The translations under genes and the position numbers were made by a program. This document shows positions 1-6,128 of a stretch of 6,174 bases of DNA, one piece after another; position 1 is the stretch's first letter, and each line of letters opens with the position of its first letter. The notes under the pieces were generated by a model. That model had not been told where the DNA came from. It was given only the letters and a program-made list of their open reading frames with translations, and made no database searches. Origin of the DNA: an uncultured Sulfitobacter sp. (GTDB lineage: Bacteria > Pseudomonadota > Alphaproteobacteria > Rhodobacterales > Rhodobacteraceae); NCBI GenBank assembly GCA_937923365.1, contig CALAIJ010000044.1, positions 1 through 6,174 on the forward strand, written 5' to 3'.

Positions 1-1
1 T

Positions 2-460
2 CGCAATCCCCAGGGCGCGGGGCTTGATCTGCAAGGCAACCTCTGGACGTCGGAACACGGGGCCAAGGGCGGCGACGAGATCAACCGCATCCGGCGCGGG
101 GCAAATTACGGCTGGCCTGTCATTTCCTACGGGCGGCATTATTCAGGGGCCAAGATCGGCGAAGGTACCGCCAAAGACGGCATGGTCCAGCCTGCCTTCT
201 ACTGGGACCCGTCCATTGCCCCCTCCGGGCTTCTGGTCTATTCGGGCAAGATGTTCCCCGAATGGAAAGGCGACCTTTTTGTGGGCTCTCTCAAGTTCGA
301 CTACATCGCCCGTCTGCGCGGTGATCCGATGGAGGAAGTGGGGCAGATCAAGCTCGATGCAACGGCCCGTGTGCGGGACATTGTCGAGGCGCCCGATGGC
401 GCAATCTGGTTCATTTCAGTAGGCAATGGTACCGTCTACCGCATCGCAACCGATTTTTGA
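2..460 (+). CDS. PQQ-dependent sugar dehydrogenase, C-terminal part (5' end outside window)
   Basis: This is the last 152 codons of a soluble aldose/sorbosone-type dehydrogenase, a six-bladed beta-propeller that binds PQQ and Ca2+ and oxidises sugars in the periplasm. The frame is open from the window edge to TGA at 458-460. Near the left edge it reads RNPQG, then GNLWTSEHG, GGDEIN and NYGWP (fragment residues 1-39), which are the family's conserved blade and cofactor-pocket motifs. PSIAPSG with FPEWKGDLFVGSL follows around residues 73-100, and a final RDIVEAPDGAIWF blade closes the propeller. Family members are usually about 350-400 residues with a signal peptide, so more than half of the protein, including the N-terminus, lies upstream. 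The true substrate cannot be told from this part, and many members are annotated only as sugar dehydrogenases. The stop codon is part of the ribosome-binding site of the next gene, which suggests co-expression. Confidence 0.9.
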   Translation, partial: RNPQGAGLDLQGNLWTSEHGAKGGDEINRIRRGANYGWPVISYGRHYSGAKIGEGTAKDGMVQPAFYWDPSIAPSGLLVYSGKMFPEWKGDLFVGSLKFDYIARLRGDPMEEVGQIKLDATARVRDIVEAPDGAIWFISVGNGTVYRIATDF

Positions 461-468
461 GGTCCCTC

Positions 469-885
469 ATGCGCTTTGCCGCCCCATTTTTGTTCAGCAT
501 GTGCCTGATGGCCCCAGCAGCCCATGCACAGCAGGATTCCTTTTTTCAAAGCTACGACGATTACGCCGCCTTTGTTGATAAAAGCTTCTTCACCCGCGAC
601 TTCGTCCCGCTCATTCTTCGCTTGGGCGGGCGCGACGAATATACACCCGAGCAATTGGCCAAAAACAATGCGGACCTCAATCGGGCATGGCCACGCCCTT
701 TCGAACAGGTCACCGTTTTCCGCCGCGAAGACCTGGGCGGTGGGTTCTCCCAGGAAGCCCGCGCCTACTGGACCGGCGCGCAATATGCCTACTTCTATGC
801 GCTTTTGCACCAGAGGGACGACGCCTTTGTCGTGATCAGCTTCCGTCTGAACACCAGCAGCAAGGCCATCATGGAACGGTTCTGA
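469..885 (+). CDS. Small exported protein of unknown function
   Basis: This encodes 138 residues. I chose ATG at 469 because TGAGG (458-462) lies 6 bases upstream and because it gives a clean signal peptide. The TTG at 457 is in frame but has no such site. Residues 1-20 form a Sec-type signal (Arg2, hydrophobic stretch, AHA just before QQDS), so cleavage after Ala20 and release into the periplasm is likely. Cys12 sits in the hydrophobic core but not in a lipobox, so a lipoprotein is unlikely. The mature part of about 118 residues is rich in aromatics and charge (FFQSYDDYAAF, FEQVTVFRRED, AYWTGAQYAYFYALL) and has no further membrane segment. It has no cysteine, so no disulfides. I do not recognise a characterised family. 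It starts 8 bp after the dehydrogenase stop, so the two genes are probably translationally coupled. A role as accessory or partner of the dehydrogenase is inference from position only. Confidence 0.8.
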   Translation: MRFAAPFLFSMCLMAPAAHAQQDSFFQSYDDYAAFVDKSFFTRDFVPLILRLGGRDEYTPEQLAKNNADLNRAWPRPFEQVTVFRREDLGGGFSQEARAYWTGAQYAYFYALLHQRDDAFVVISFRLNTSSKAIMERF

Positions 886-1006
886 TCGTTGGATTGCGTC
901 CTGCAGGGATAGTATGCCTGAAGCGCTCCCGCTACGACACCAAACACCCACATATGCGTCGGGGCCCCGTAAGTTGGGCCTCCGGACCACCCTGCGCGGC
1001 CAAAGT

Positions 1007-2026
1007 TCAGATCGACAGGCGCGCCGCGTGGCTGCCGCGCTTGCGGTAGGGCGTGGTCTCGTAATGGGCGCGGTAGCATTTGGAGAAATGCGAAGGCGAG
1101 GCAAAACCGCAGGCCAGGGCCACATTGATCACCGACATATCCGTCTGCATCAGCAGGTTACGCGCTTTTTGCAGGCGCAGTTCCATATAATAACGCTTGG
1201 GGCTACGATTAAGGTAGCGCCGGAACAATCGCTCCAGCTGGCGTGTGCTCATACCCACATCTTTGGCCAGCACAGAAGGGCTGATCGGCTCTTCGATGTT
1301 GGTTTCCATCATCTGGATGACCTGGCTCAGCTTGGGGTGGCGCACCCCGATACGGGTGGGCACGGACAGACGCTGAGTATCCTGATCGGTGCGGATGGAA
1401 GAATAGATCAGCTGGTCGGCAACCGCATTGGCGACCTCCTCGCCGTGGTCGTCCGCAATCAGCTTGAGCATCAGGTCAATCGATGACGTACCGCCTGCCG
1501 TGGTCAGCCGGTTGCCGTCCACCACAAAGACCGATTTGGTCAGATCGACCTCCTGGAATTCTTCGGAGAAGCTGTCCTGATTTTCCCAGTGGATCGTCGC
1601 TTTCTTGCCCTCAAGCAGCCCTGCCTTCGCCAGTGAAAACGCAGCTGTGCACAGCCCGCCCACGACCACGCCCTTGCGGGCCTCGCGGCGCAACCAGCCC
1701 AACAGTTTCTTGGTGGTGGCCGCCTGCACGTCGATGCCGCCACAGATCATGATGGTGTCGTCGCGTGTCAACTCCTCCAAATCACCGTCCAGCGCAAAGG
1801 ACGCCCCTGCGGAACTGGGCAGCATATCGCCCCCTTCGCCGATGACTTTCCAGCTATAGGCCGTTTTGCCCGTCATACGGTTGGCAATGCGCAGACATTC
1901 CACCGCCGCCGCAAAGCTGAGAAGGGTAAAGTTTTCGAGCAGAACAAAGACAAACCGGCGTGGCTTGTCGGGGTCTTGCGGGATGCGTGTGGCTGGGCGC
2001 ACATCAGACATACGGGCGTCTTTCAT
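1007..2026 (-). CDS. GlxA/ArgR-type AraC-family transcriptional regulator (DJ-1/PfpI-like domain plus AraC HTH)
   Basis: This encodes 339 residues from ATG at 2026. An in-frame ATG at 2011 (MSDV, 334 residues) is equally possible; both are preceded by only a weak AAAGAC. Residues 24-190 look like the glutamine-amidotransferase-like (DJ-1/PfpI) sensor domain, with FVFVLLENFTLLSFA, MICGGID (93-99), GGLCTAAFSLA with Cys126 at the nucleophile elbow, and ATIHWEN (143-149). Residues 235-330 are the AraC DNA-binding domain: a first helix-turn-helix around SVLAKDVGMSTRQLERLF (251-268) and a second around VINVALACGFASPSHFSKCYR (299-319). The IHWEN motif and layout resemble the subgroup with ArgR, GbdR and CdhR of Pseudomonas, which respond to arginine, glycine betaine or carnitine. 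In such regulators the domain senses ligand and is not thought to be catalytic. No target operon of that kind is in the window, so the ligand is unknown. It is divergent from the DAHP synthase gene and convergent with the small exported protein gene. Confidence 0.92.
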   Translation of the reverse strand: MKDARMSDVRPATRIPQDPDKPRRFVFVLLENFTLLSFAAAVECLRIANRMTGKTAYSWKVIGEGGDMLPSSAGASFALDGDLEELTRDDTIMICGGIDVQAATTKKLLGWLRREARKGVVVGGLCTAAFSLAKAGLLEGKKATIHWENQDSFSEEFQEVDLTKSVFVVDGNRLTTAGGTSSIDLMLKLIADDHGEEVANAVADQLIYSSIRTDQDTQRLSVPTRIGVRHPKLSQVIQMMETNIEEPISPSVLAKDVGMSTRQLERLFRRYLNRSPKRYYMELRLQKARNLLMQTDMSVINVALACGFASPSHFSKCYRAHYETTPYRKRGSHAARLSI

Positions 2027-2083
2027 GACTGGTCTTTGGTGGAACCCTAATGCGTCATAGATTAACAGTCCCTGATTCCGACT

Positions 2084-2109
2084 TTGGTCACGCGTGAAAG
2101 GATTGGTCA
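2084..2109. repeat. Direct repeat TTGGTCA x2, candidate regulator operator
   Basis: Two identical TTGGTCA copies lie at 2084-2090 and 2103-2109, 19 bp apart start to start, on the same face of the helix (about two turns). They lie 58-83 bp upstream of the AraC-type gene's start at 2026 and about 95-120 bp upstream of the DAHP synthase start. AraC-family dimers commonly bind direct repeats spaced by about two helical turns, so an autoregulatory operator is plausible. That is inference; a 7-bp repeat pair could also arise by chance. Confidence 0.4.
2088..2097. repeat. Perfect 10-bp palindrome TCACGCGTGA
   Basis: TCACGCGTGA reads the same on both strands and overlaps the end of the first TTGGTCA repeat. 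It could be a separate dimeric-regulator half-site pair in the divergent intergenic region. A CcrM-type GANTC site (GATTC, 2074-2078) lies just beside it. No regulator can be named from the sequence alone. Confidence 0.3.
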
Positions 2110-2128
2110 ATAGATAGAATATCGGTTC

Positions 2129-2157
2129 TTTCCATAGCCAGCCGGTTTTTGTATACC
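2129..2157 (+). promoter_or_regulatory. Weak candidate promoter for the DAHP synthase gene
   Basis: TTTCCA (2129-2134) and TATACC (2152-2157) are separated by 17 bp. Each matches 4 of 6 bases of the housekeeping sigma-70 consensus. Initiation would fall near 2164 and give a leader of about 40 bases, containing a small GCGC-TAAC-GCGC hairpin (2172-2183) just before the ribosome-binding site. A competing -10-like TAGAAT (2115-2120) lacks a good -35 element. No leader peptide with runs of Trp, Phe or Tyr codons is visible, so attenuation is not supported. Confidence 0.25.
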
Positions 2158-2203
2158 ACCCCCTTACGAGAGCGCTAACGCGCCCCAATCCGGAGAGAAG
2201 ACA

Positions 2204-3574
2204 ATGACGAACTGGAGCAAATCAAGCTGGCGCGACCTTCCGCGAATCCAGATGCCTGATTATCCCGACATGGCCGCACTGAACGCTGTGGAGGCAGAGC
2301 TTGCCCGATATCCCGTCCTTGTTTTTGCCGGAGAGGCGCAGCGCCTGAAGCGACAACTGGCCGCCGCTGGCCGTGGCGAGGCGTTCTTGCTGCAAGGCGG
2401 CGATTGCGCCGAGAGCTTTGAGCAATTCAGCTCCGACGGTATCCGCGACACGTTCAAGGTGATGTTGCAGATGGCCATCGTGCTGACCCACGGAGCCAAG
2501 GTGCCCGTGATCAAGGTCGGCCGCATGGCTGGACAATTCGCCAAGCCACGTTCTGCGAACATGGAAACCGTCGGCGATGTGGAATTGCCCAGTTACCGCG
2601 GTGACATCATCAACGAACTGGCCTTCACCGAAGCTGCACGCATACCGGACCCCGCCAAGATGTTGCGCGCCTATACGCAGGCTGCAGCCACGCTCAACCT
2701 GATCCGGGCGTTCTCGACAGGCGGTTATGCGGACGTGCATCAGGTCCACGCATGGACGCTGGGCTTTACCGATGGTGAAAAGGCCGCCAAGTACCGCGAG
2801 ATTGCCAACCGCATCTCGGACACGCTGGATTTCATGGCCGCAGCCGGCGTGAACGCGCAAACGGCGCACACACTGCAGACGGTCGATTTCTACACCAGCC
2901 ACGAATCCCTGTTGCTGGAGTATGAAGAGGCCCTGTGCCGTCAGGACAGTCTGACAGGTAAATGGCTTGCCGGTTCCGGCCACTTCATCTGGATCGGTGA
3001 CCGCACGCGCCAGCCTGACGGCGCGCATGTCGAGTTTGCGCGCGGCGTGTCCAACCCGATCGGTCTGAAGTGTGGCCCTTCCATGGAAGTGGATGACCTC
3101 AAGAAACTGATCGCCAAGCTGAACCCCGACAATGAAGAGGGGCGTCTGACCCTGATCGCACGTTTCGGCGCAGGCGCTGTGGGCGACCACCTGCCCAAAC
3201 TTATTCGTGCGGTGAAGGAAGAGGGTGCAAACGTCGTCTGGACCTGTGACGCGATGCACGGCAACACGATCAAGTCTTCGTCTGGTTACAAGACACGGCC
3301 TTTCGAATCTGTTCTGCGCGAAGTGCGCGAGTTCTTTGGCGTACATGCCGCCGAAGGGACCGTCGCGGGCGGCGTTCACTTCGAGATGACAGGCCAGGAC
3401 GTGACCGAGTGTACAGGCGGCGTGCGCGCTGTCAGTGACGAGGACCTGTCAGATCGCTACCACACGGCGTGTGATCCGCGCCTGAACGCCAGCCAGTCGC
3501 TGGAACTTGCTTTCCTTGTTGCCGAAGAATTGTCAGCGCGGCGGTCCACTCAGGCGGCCAAAGCGGTCGGGTAA
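2204..3574 (+). CDS. aroG: Class II 3-deoxy-7-phosphoheptulonate (DAHP) synthase
   Basis: This cytoplasmic enzyme joins phosphoenolpyruvate and erythrose 4-phosphate to form DAHP, the first committed step of the shikimate pathway. It encodes 456 residues, normal for the plant/actinobacterial-like class II family. The start is supported by GGAG (2192-2195) 8 bases upstream and by the family-typical N-terminus (Trp4, SWR at 8-10, PDYPD). Metal ligands known from the Mycobacterium tuberculosis enzyme (Cys87, His369, Glu411, Asp441) have clear counterparts at Cys68 ([12 protein letters not shown]), His352 (CDAMHGNT), Glu394 ([12 protein letters not shown]) and Asp424 ([13 protein letters not shown]), with matching spacing. 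Substrate-binding signatures [12 protein letters not shown] (106-117) and KCGPS (289-293) are also present. The usual CDPMHGNT reads CDAMHGNT here. The symbol is uncertain: class II enzymes are variously called aroG, aroF or aroH. It is monocistronic, bounded by a divergent regulator gene and a downstream hairpin. Confidence 0.96.
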   Translation: MTNWSKSSWRDLPRIQMPDYPDMAALNAVEAELARYPVLVFAGEAQRLKRQLAAAGRGEAFLLQGGDCAESFEQFSSDGIRDTFKVMLQMAIVLTHGAKVPVIKVGRMAGQFAKPRSANMETVGDVELPSYRGDIINELAFTEAARIPDPAKMLRAYTQAAATLNLIRAFSTGGYADVHQVHAWTLGFTDGEKAAKYREIANRISDTLDFMAAAGVNAQTAHTLQTVDFYTSHESLLLEYEEALCRQDSLTGKWLAGSGHFIWIGDRTRQPDGAHVEFARGVSNPIGLKCGPSMEVDDLKKLIAKLNPDNEEGRLTLIARFGAGAVGDHLPKLIRAVKEEGANVVWTCDAMHGNTIKSSSGYKTRPFESVLREVREFFGVHAAEGTVAGGVHFEMTGQDVTECTGGVRAVSDEDLSDRYHTACDPRLNASQSLELAFLVAEELSARRSTQAAKAVG

Positions 3575-3580
3575 CAAGCG

Positions 3581-3602
3581 GTCCGGCCGGAAACGGCCGG
3601 AC
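3581..3602. terminator. Intergenic hairpin between convergent genes, probable bidirectional terminator
   Basis: GTCCGGCCG (3581-3589) pairs perfectly with CGGCCGGAC (3594-3602) around a GAAA tetraloop. The 9-bp GC-rich stem lies 6 bp after the DAHP synthase stop and 9 bp after the end of the opposite-strand PAS gene, the place expected for a shared terminator. The T tract is poor (CCCCTTT downstream on the + strand, none clear on the - strand). It may therefore act as a weak intrinsic terminator or mainly protect mRNA 3' ends. Confidence 0.65.
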
Positions 3603-3611
3603 ACAGCCCCT

Positions 3612-4316
3612 TTAGTCTTCTGACTTGATCAGCCGCAGATAGGGCGGGCGTTTGGCGTCCGCCCCGTCAAATGTGGTCTGGGGCGCTTCAAAGCCTGTGC
3701 GCTGGGATGGTGCCTGCACCGCAGGCGTTTTGCGCGGCGCGTGTGCTGGCAGGGTTGTTGGCTCGGCCCCCGGGATCAGCGCGTCAAACTGATGGCGCGC
3801 CACGTCAAAGCGCCGAGGGGCTGCACCAATATCACCTTTGACCACCAGACACCCCAAAGCGCGGCTGACATCCCCCAGATCACTTTTTAGCGGCAACAGC
3901 ATCAGACGTCCTTCCAGCGCGGGCCGCGAGATTGCGGCAGGGGCCGTCAAATCCAGCGTGCAGCGAGCGGGTGTCTGGAACATCTCTTCCAAGGTGTCGG
4001 CAATGGTACGGCGATGGGCGGGGGCAAAGAATGAAGTCAGCGGCATGCCGCGCACTTCCATCCCCATCAAATCGTTCAGATGGCTGCCTGCAACACGCAG
4101 ACGGGCAATTCCGGGGGCGATCCGCTCCAGAATGAACGCGTTCTCCAACACCAGTTCAATCCCGCGTGGGTCCACCTCAGAGCGCTTGGGAACCAGTCGC
4201 CCAGCACGCAAGGCTTCCCAGTAGGCTTCTACCTGGGCAAGCGCACCGTAACCGGTCTCTGGCATGTAATCTGACATTGAAACGATATTCTGCGCGTTCT
4301 GAGAAGCTTTGTCCAT
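3612..4316 (-). CDS. PAS-domain protein of the DUF1457 (PAS_5) family
   Basis: This encodes 234 residues from ATG at 4316, chosen because AAAGGTGG (minus strand, 4323-4330) sits 6 bases upstream. Residues about 28-165 match the alphaproteobacterial PAS_5 pattern: YWEALRAGRLVPKRSEVDP (32-50), ENAFILERIAPG (58-69), RLRVAGSHLNDLMGMEVRG (72-90) and a closing beta strand near GCLVVKGD (155-162). After that comes a tail of about 70 residues rich in Pro, Ala and Thr that is probably disordered, ending in PPYLRLIKSED. There is no signal peptide, membrane segment, kinase, GGDEF or helix-turn-helix domain, so this is a stand-alone cytoplasmic sensor or adaptor. Its ligand and partner are unknown. It is convergent with the DAHP synthase gene and divergent from yicC. 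A CtrA-like site lies in its upstream region, which would fit a link to cell-cycle or motility control, but that is inference. Confidence 0.88.
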   Translation of the reverse strand: MDKASQNAQNIVSMSDYMPETGYGALAQVEAYWEALRAGRLVPKRSEVDPRGIELVLENAFILERIAPGIARLRVAGSHLNDLMGMEVRGMPLTSFFAPAHRRTIADTLEEMFQTPARCTLDLTAPAAISRPALEGRLMLLPLKSDLGDVSRALGCLVVKGDIGAAPRRFDVARHQFDALIPGAEPTTLPAHAPRKTPAVQAPSQRTGFEAPQTTFDGADAKRPPYLRLIKSED

Positions 4317-4404
4317 GAAAGGCCACCTTTAACCGTTGGATGTGGGGCCGATTTGCTAAAACACACAAACCGGACCCACCGACGACGCCCCCACGCCGAA
4401 ATCA

Positions 4405-4419
4405 TTACCAAAACCTTAA
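4405..4419. promoter_or_regulatory. CtrA-like binding site (TTAC-N7-TTAA)
   Basis: TTAC (4405-4408), seven bases, then TTAA (4416-4419) differs in one base from the alphaproteobacterial CtrA consensus TTAA-N7-TTAA. It lies 89-103 bp upstream of the PAS-gene start and 147-161 bp upstream of yicC. The intergenic region is locally AT-rich, so chance occurrence is quite possible. Confidence 0.3.
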
Positions 4420-4440
4420 TACCCACGATTTTGCCAAAAT

Positions 4441-4460
4441 TCTGCCCAATTCTGCCCAAT
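4441..4460. repeat. Tandem 10-bp repeat TCTGCCCAAT x2
   Basis: TCTGCCCAAT occurs twice head to tail (4441-4450, 4451-4460). It is preceded by a degenerate third copy (TTTGCCAAAAT, 4430-4440) and runs into the palindrome CCAATTGG (4456-4463). The period equals about one helical turn. This could be a stacked protein-binding site between the divergent PAS and yicC genes, or simple replication slippage. Confidence 0.5.
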
Positions 4461-4489
4461 TGGTTAATTTGAGGAGGCACATCCGGCGC

Positions 4490-4506
4490 GGGGCAGGGCT
4501 TGCCCC
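4490..4506 (+). other. Hairpin in the region upstream of yicC
   Basis: GGGGCA (4490-4495) and TGCCCC (4501-4506) form a 6-bp stem with a 5-base loop, followed by TTT. It starts 13 bases after an orphan Shine-Dalgarno-like GAGGAGG (4471-4477). If transcription starts upstream, it would lie in the yicC leader, about 60 bases before the start codon. It might be a weak terminator or leader structure; no known riboswitch is recognised. Confidence 0.3.
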
Positions 4507-4565
4507 TTTGGGCTGTTTCACCCTATTCCTCTGGACAACACCGCCGCGCACGCAAGAGGCCCCTG

Positions 4566-5471
4566 ATGAGCACACCCCAAACGATCCGATCCATGACCGG
4601 CTTTGCCTCGGCCAATGGCGCGCAGGCGCCCTTCAGCTGGAGCTGGGAATTGCGCGCCGTCAATGGCAAGGGGCAGGATTTGCGTTTGCGTGTGCCCGAC
4701 TGGATCGACGGGCTGGAGGCGGGATTGCGCAAGATGCTGGCCGCAGGCACCGCACGGGGCAACATCACCTGCAACCTGCGCCTGACCCGCGAAGAGGGCG
4801 GTAGCACCCTTGCGGTGAACGAAACCCAACTGGCCGTCGTGCTGGATGCGCTGCACGCCATCGAGGCGCGGGCCATGGATGCCGGCGTGTCGCTTGCCCC
4901 GTCGAAAGCCACCGATATTGTCACCATGCGCGGCGTGCTTGAGCAATCGCAGCAAGAGGATGACACCACCGCATTGTCCAAAACCTTGCAGGCGGAATTT
5001 GCAGCGGTGCTTGATGACTTCAACGCAATGCGGAACCATGAAGGGGCTGCGTTGTCGGGCGTGCTTGAAGGGCAGTTGGCAGAAGTGGCCGATCTGACGG
5101 GCGAGGCTGCCGCAATTGCCGAAGCCCGCAAGGACGAGATGGCCGCGACCCTGAAACGCAATCTGGCACGGGTCATGGACAATGCAGATGGCGCAGACGC
5201 AGGTCGCGTGGCGCAAGAATTGGCTCTGATCGCGGTCAAGGCCGACATCACCGAGGAAATCGACCGCCTTGGCGCGCATGTCACCGCAGCGCGCGATCTG
5301 CTGGGGCAGGGTGGCCCTGTGGGCCGCAAACTGGACTTTCTGATGCAGGAATTTAACCGTGAGGCAAACACTTTGTGTTCCAAAGCCCAGCACACCGGTC
5401 TGACCAATATCGGATTGGCCTTGAAGGCCGTGATCGACCAGATGCGCGAACAAGTCCAGAATGTGGAGTGA
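4566..5471 (+). CDS. yicC: YicC/YloC family endoribonuclease
   Basis: This encodes 301 residues, close to the family's usual length of about 290. ATG at 4566 is chosen because AAGAGG (4554-4559) lies 6 bases upstream and because it places the conserved IRSMTGFA motif at residues 7-14. The TTG at 4500 would add 22 unlikely residues. The N-terminal YicC domain continues with ELRAVNGKGQDLRLRVPD (28-45). The C-terminal domain holds the strongest signature: VKADITEEIDRL (224-235), HVTAARDLL (238-246), then GRKLDFLMQEFNREANTLCSKA (253-274). Escherichia coli YicC and Bacillus subtilis YloC are reported as metal-dependent endoribonucleases affecting RNA stability, so a cytoplasmic RNA-cleaving role is expected. 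It heads an operon with gmk, which begins 3 bp downstream, an arrangement frequent in bacteria. Confidence 0.95.
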   Translation: MSTPQTIRSMTGFASANGAQAPFSWSWELRAVNGKGQDLRLRVPDWIDGLEAGLRKMLAAGTARGNITCNLRLTREEGGSTLAVNETQLAVVLDALHAIEARAMDAGVSLAPSKATDIVTMRGVLEQSQQEDDTTALSKTLQAEFAAVLDDFNAMRNHEGAALSGVLEGQLAEVADLTGEAAAIAEARKDEMAATLKRNLARVMDNADGADAGRVAQELALIAVKADITEEIDRLGAHVTAARDLLGQGGPVGRKLDFLMQEFNREANTLCSKAQHTGLTNIGLALKAVIDQMREQVQNVE

Positions 5472-5474
5472 ACG

Positions 5475-6128
5475 ATGAGCAGCCAACCCCCTGACCGTCG
5501 CGGCCTTCTTGTCATCCTCAGCTCGCCTTCGGGGGCGGGCAAATCAACGCTGGCCAAACAGTTGATGGCGTGGGATTCGACGTTGCAGTTTTCCGTTTCC
5601 GCCACGACGCGCACGCCCCGCGACGGCGAAGTGGACGGCCAGGACTATCATTTCATCGACGAAACCGCCTTTCGACAGGCCGTGTCCGAGGGGGAGATGC
5701 TGGAGCACGCCCATGTCTTTGGCAATTTCTACGGCAGCCCGCGCGGGCCTGTGGCGACAGCGATCGAAGCGGGCAAGGACGTGCTCTTTGACATCGACTG
5801 GCAAGGGGCGCAGCAGATACGGACCTCGTCTTTGTCCGCGCATACGCTGTCGATCTTTATCCTGCCGCCATCGATTGCCGAACTGCACCGCCGTTTGGTC
5901 AACCGTGGCAAGGACGCCGCCGAGACTATCGACAAGCGCATGCAGAAAAGCTGGGATGAGATCAGCCATTGGGATAGCTACGATTATGTTCTGGTGAATG
6001 ACGACCTGACCGCAACCGGTACGCGCCTGAAGACCATTATCGAGGCCGAACGCATGAAGCTGGCGCAACAACCGCGCCTGCAAGAACATGTGCGCCGCTT
6101 GCAAACCGAATTTGAGGAATTGTCATGA
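5475..6128 (+). CDS. gmk: Guanylate kinase
   Basis: This cytoplasmic enzyme transfers phosphate from ATP to GMP or dGMP to make GDP or dGDP, and is essential for GTP supply and recycling. It encodes 217 residues, in line with the family's usual 200-220. GGAG (5465-5468), 6 bases before ATG at 5475, overlaps the end of yicC, so the two are probably translationally coupled. The P-loop is [10 protein letters not shown] (16-25) with Lys23. The GMP-binding region has [21 protein letters not shown] (40-60), including the Arg46 and Arg49 counterparts, then [14 protein letters not shown] (78-91) with Tyr86. [12 protein letters not shown] (105-116) is the Walker B-like segment, and RLVNRGKD (140-147) belongs to the lid. 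All key residues appear intact. Confidence 0.98.
   Translation: MSSQPPDRRGLLVILSSPSGAGKSTLAKQLMAWDSTLQFSVSATTRTPRDGEVDGQDYHFIDETAFRQAVSEGEMLEHAHVFGNFYGSPRGPVATAIEAGKDVLFDIDWQGAQQIRTSSLSAHTLSIFILPPSIAELHRRLVNRGKDAAETIDKRMQKSWDEISHWDSYDYVLVNDDLTATGTRLKTIIEAERMKLAQQPRLQEHVRRLQTEFEELS

Noticed and set aside
457..468. Alternative TTG start for the small exported protein
   Set aside because: It would overlap the dehydrogenase stop and lacks a ribosome-binding site. ATG at 469 has one, and gives a standard signal peptide.
960..980. Inverted repeat GGCCC / GGGCC (963-967, 976-980) after the regulator gene, possible terminator
   Set aside because: The 5-bp stem with an 8-base loop has no T tract on either strand and overlaps a competing CGGGGCCCCG palindrome. 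It is too weak to call.
914..1486. 190-codon open frame on the + strand opposite the AraC-type regulator's DNA-binding domain
   Set aside because: It is antisense to a clear AraC helix-turn-helix domain, and no protein motif or ribosome-binding site supports it.
2027..2188. N-terminal extension of the AraC-type regulator to an upstream start (54 more residues)
   Set aside because: The extra residues are not family-like and would cover the repeats and palindrome of the intergenic region. Starts at 2026 or 2011 give the normal length.
2222..3379. Long open frame (385 codons) on the - strand, opposite the DAHP synthase
   Set aside because: It lies wholly antisense to a gene with clear catalytic motifs. 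Its translation shows no recognisable domain and an odd composition rich in His, Gln and Arg, as expected from GC-rich codon bias on the other strand.
4500..4565. Alternative upstream TTG start for yicC
   Set aside because: It has no good ribosome-binding site at the right distance, and the added 22 residues precede the conserved N-terminal motif without family support.
4518..5614. Two overlapping long open frames on the - strand opposite yicC and the start of gmk
   Set aside because: Both are shadows of well-supported genes. Their translations are rich in Ser, Ala, Arg and Cys, with no family motifs or ribosome-binding sites.
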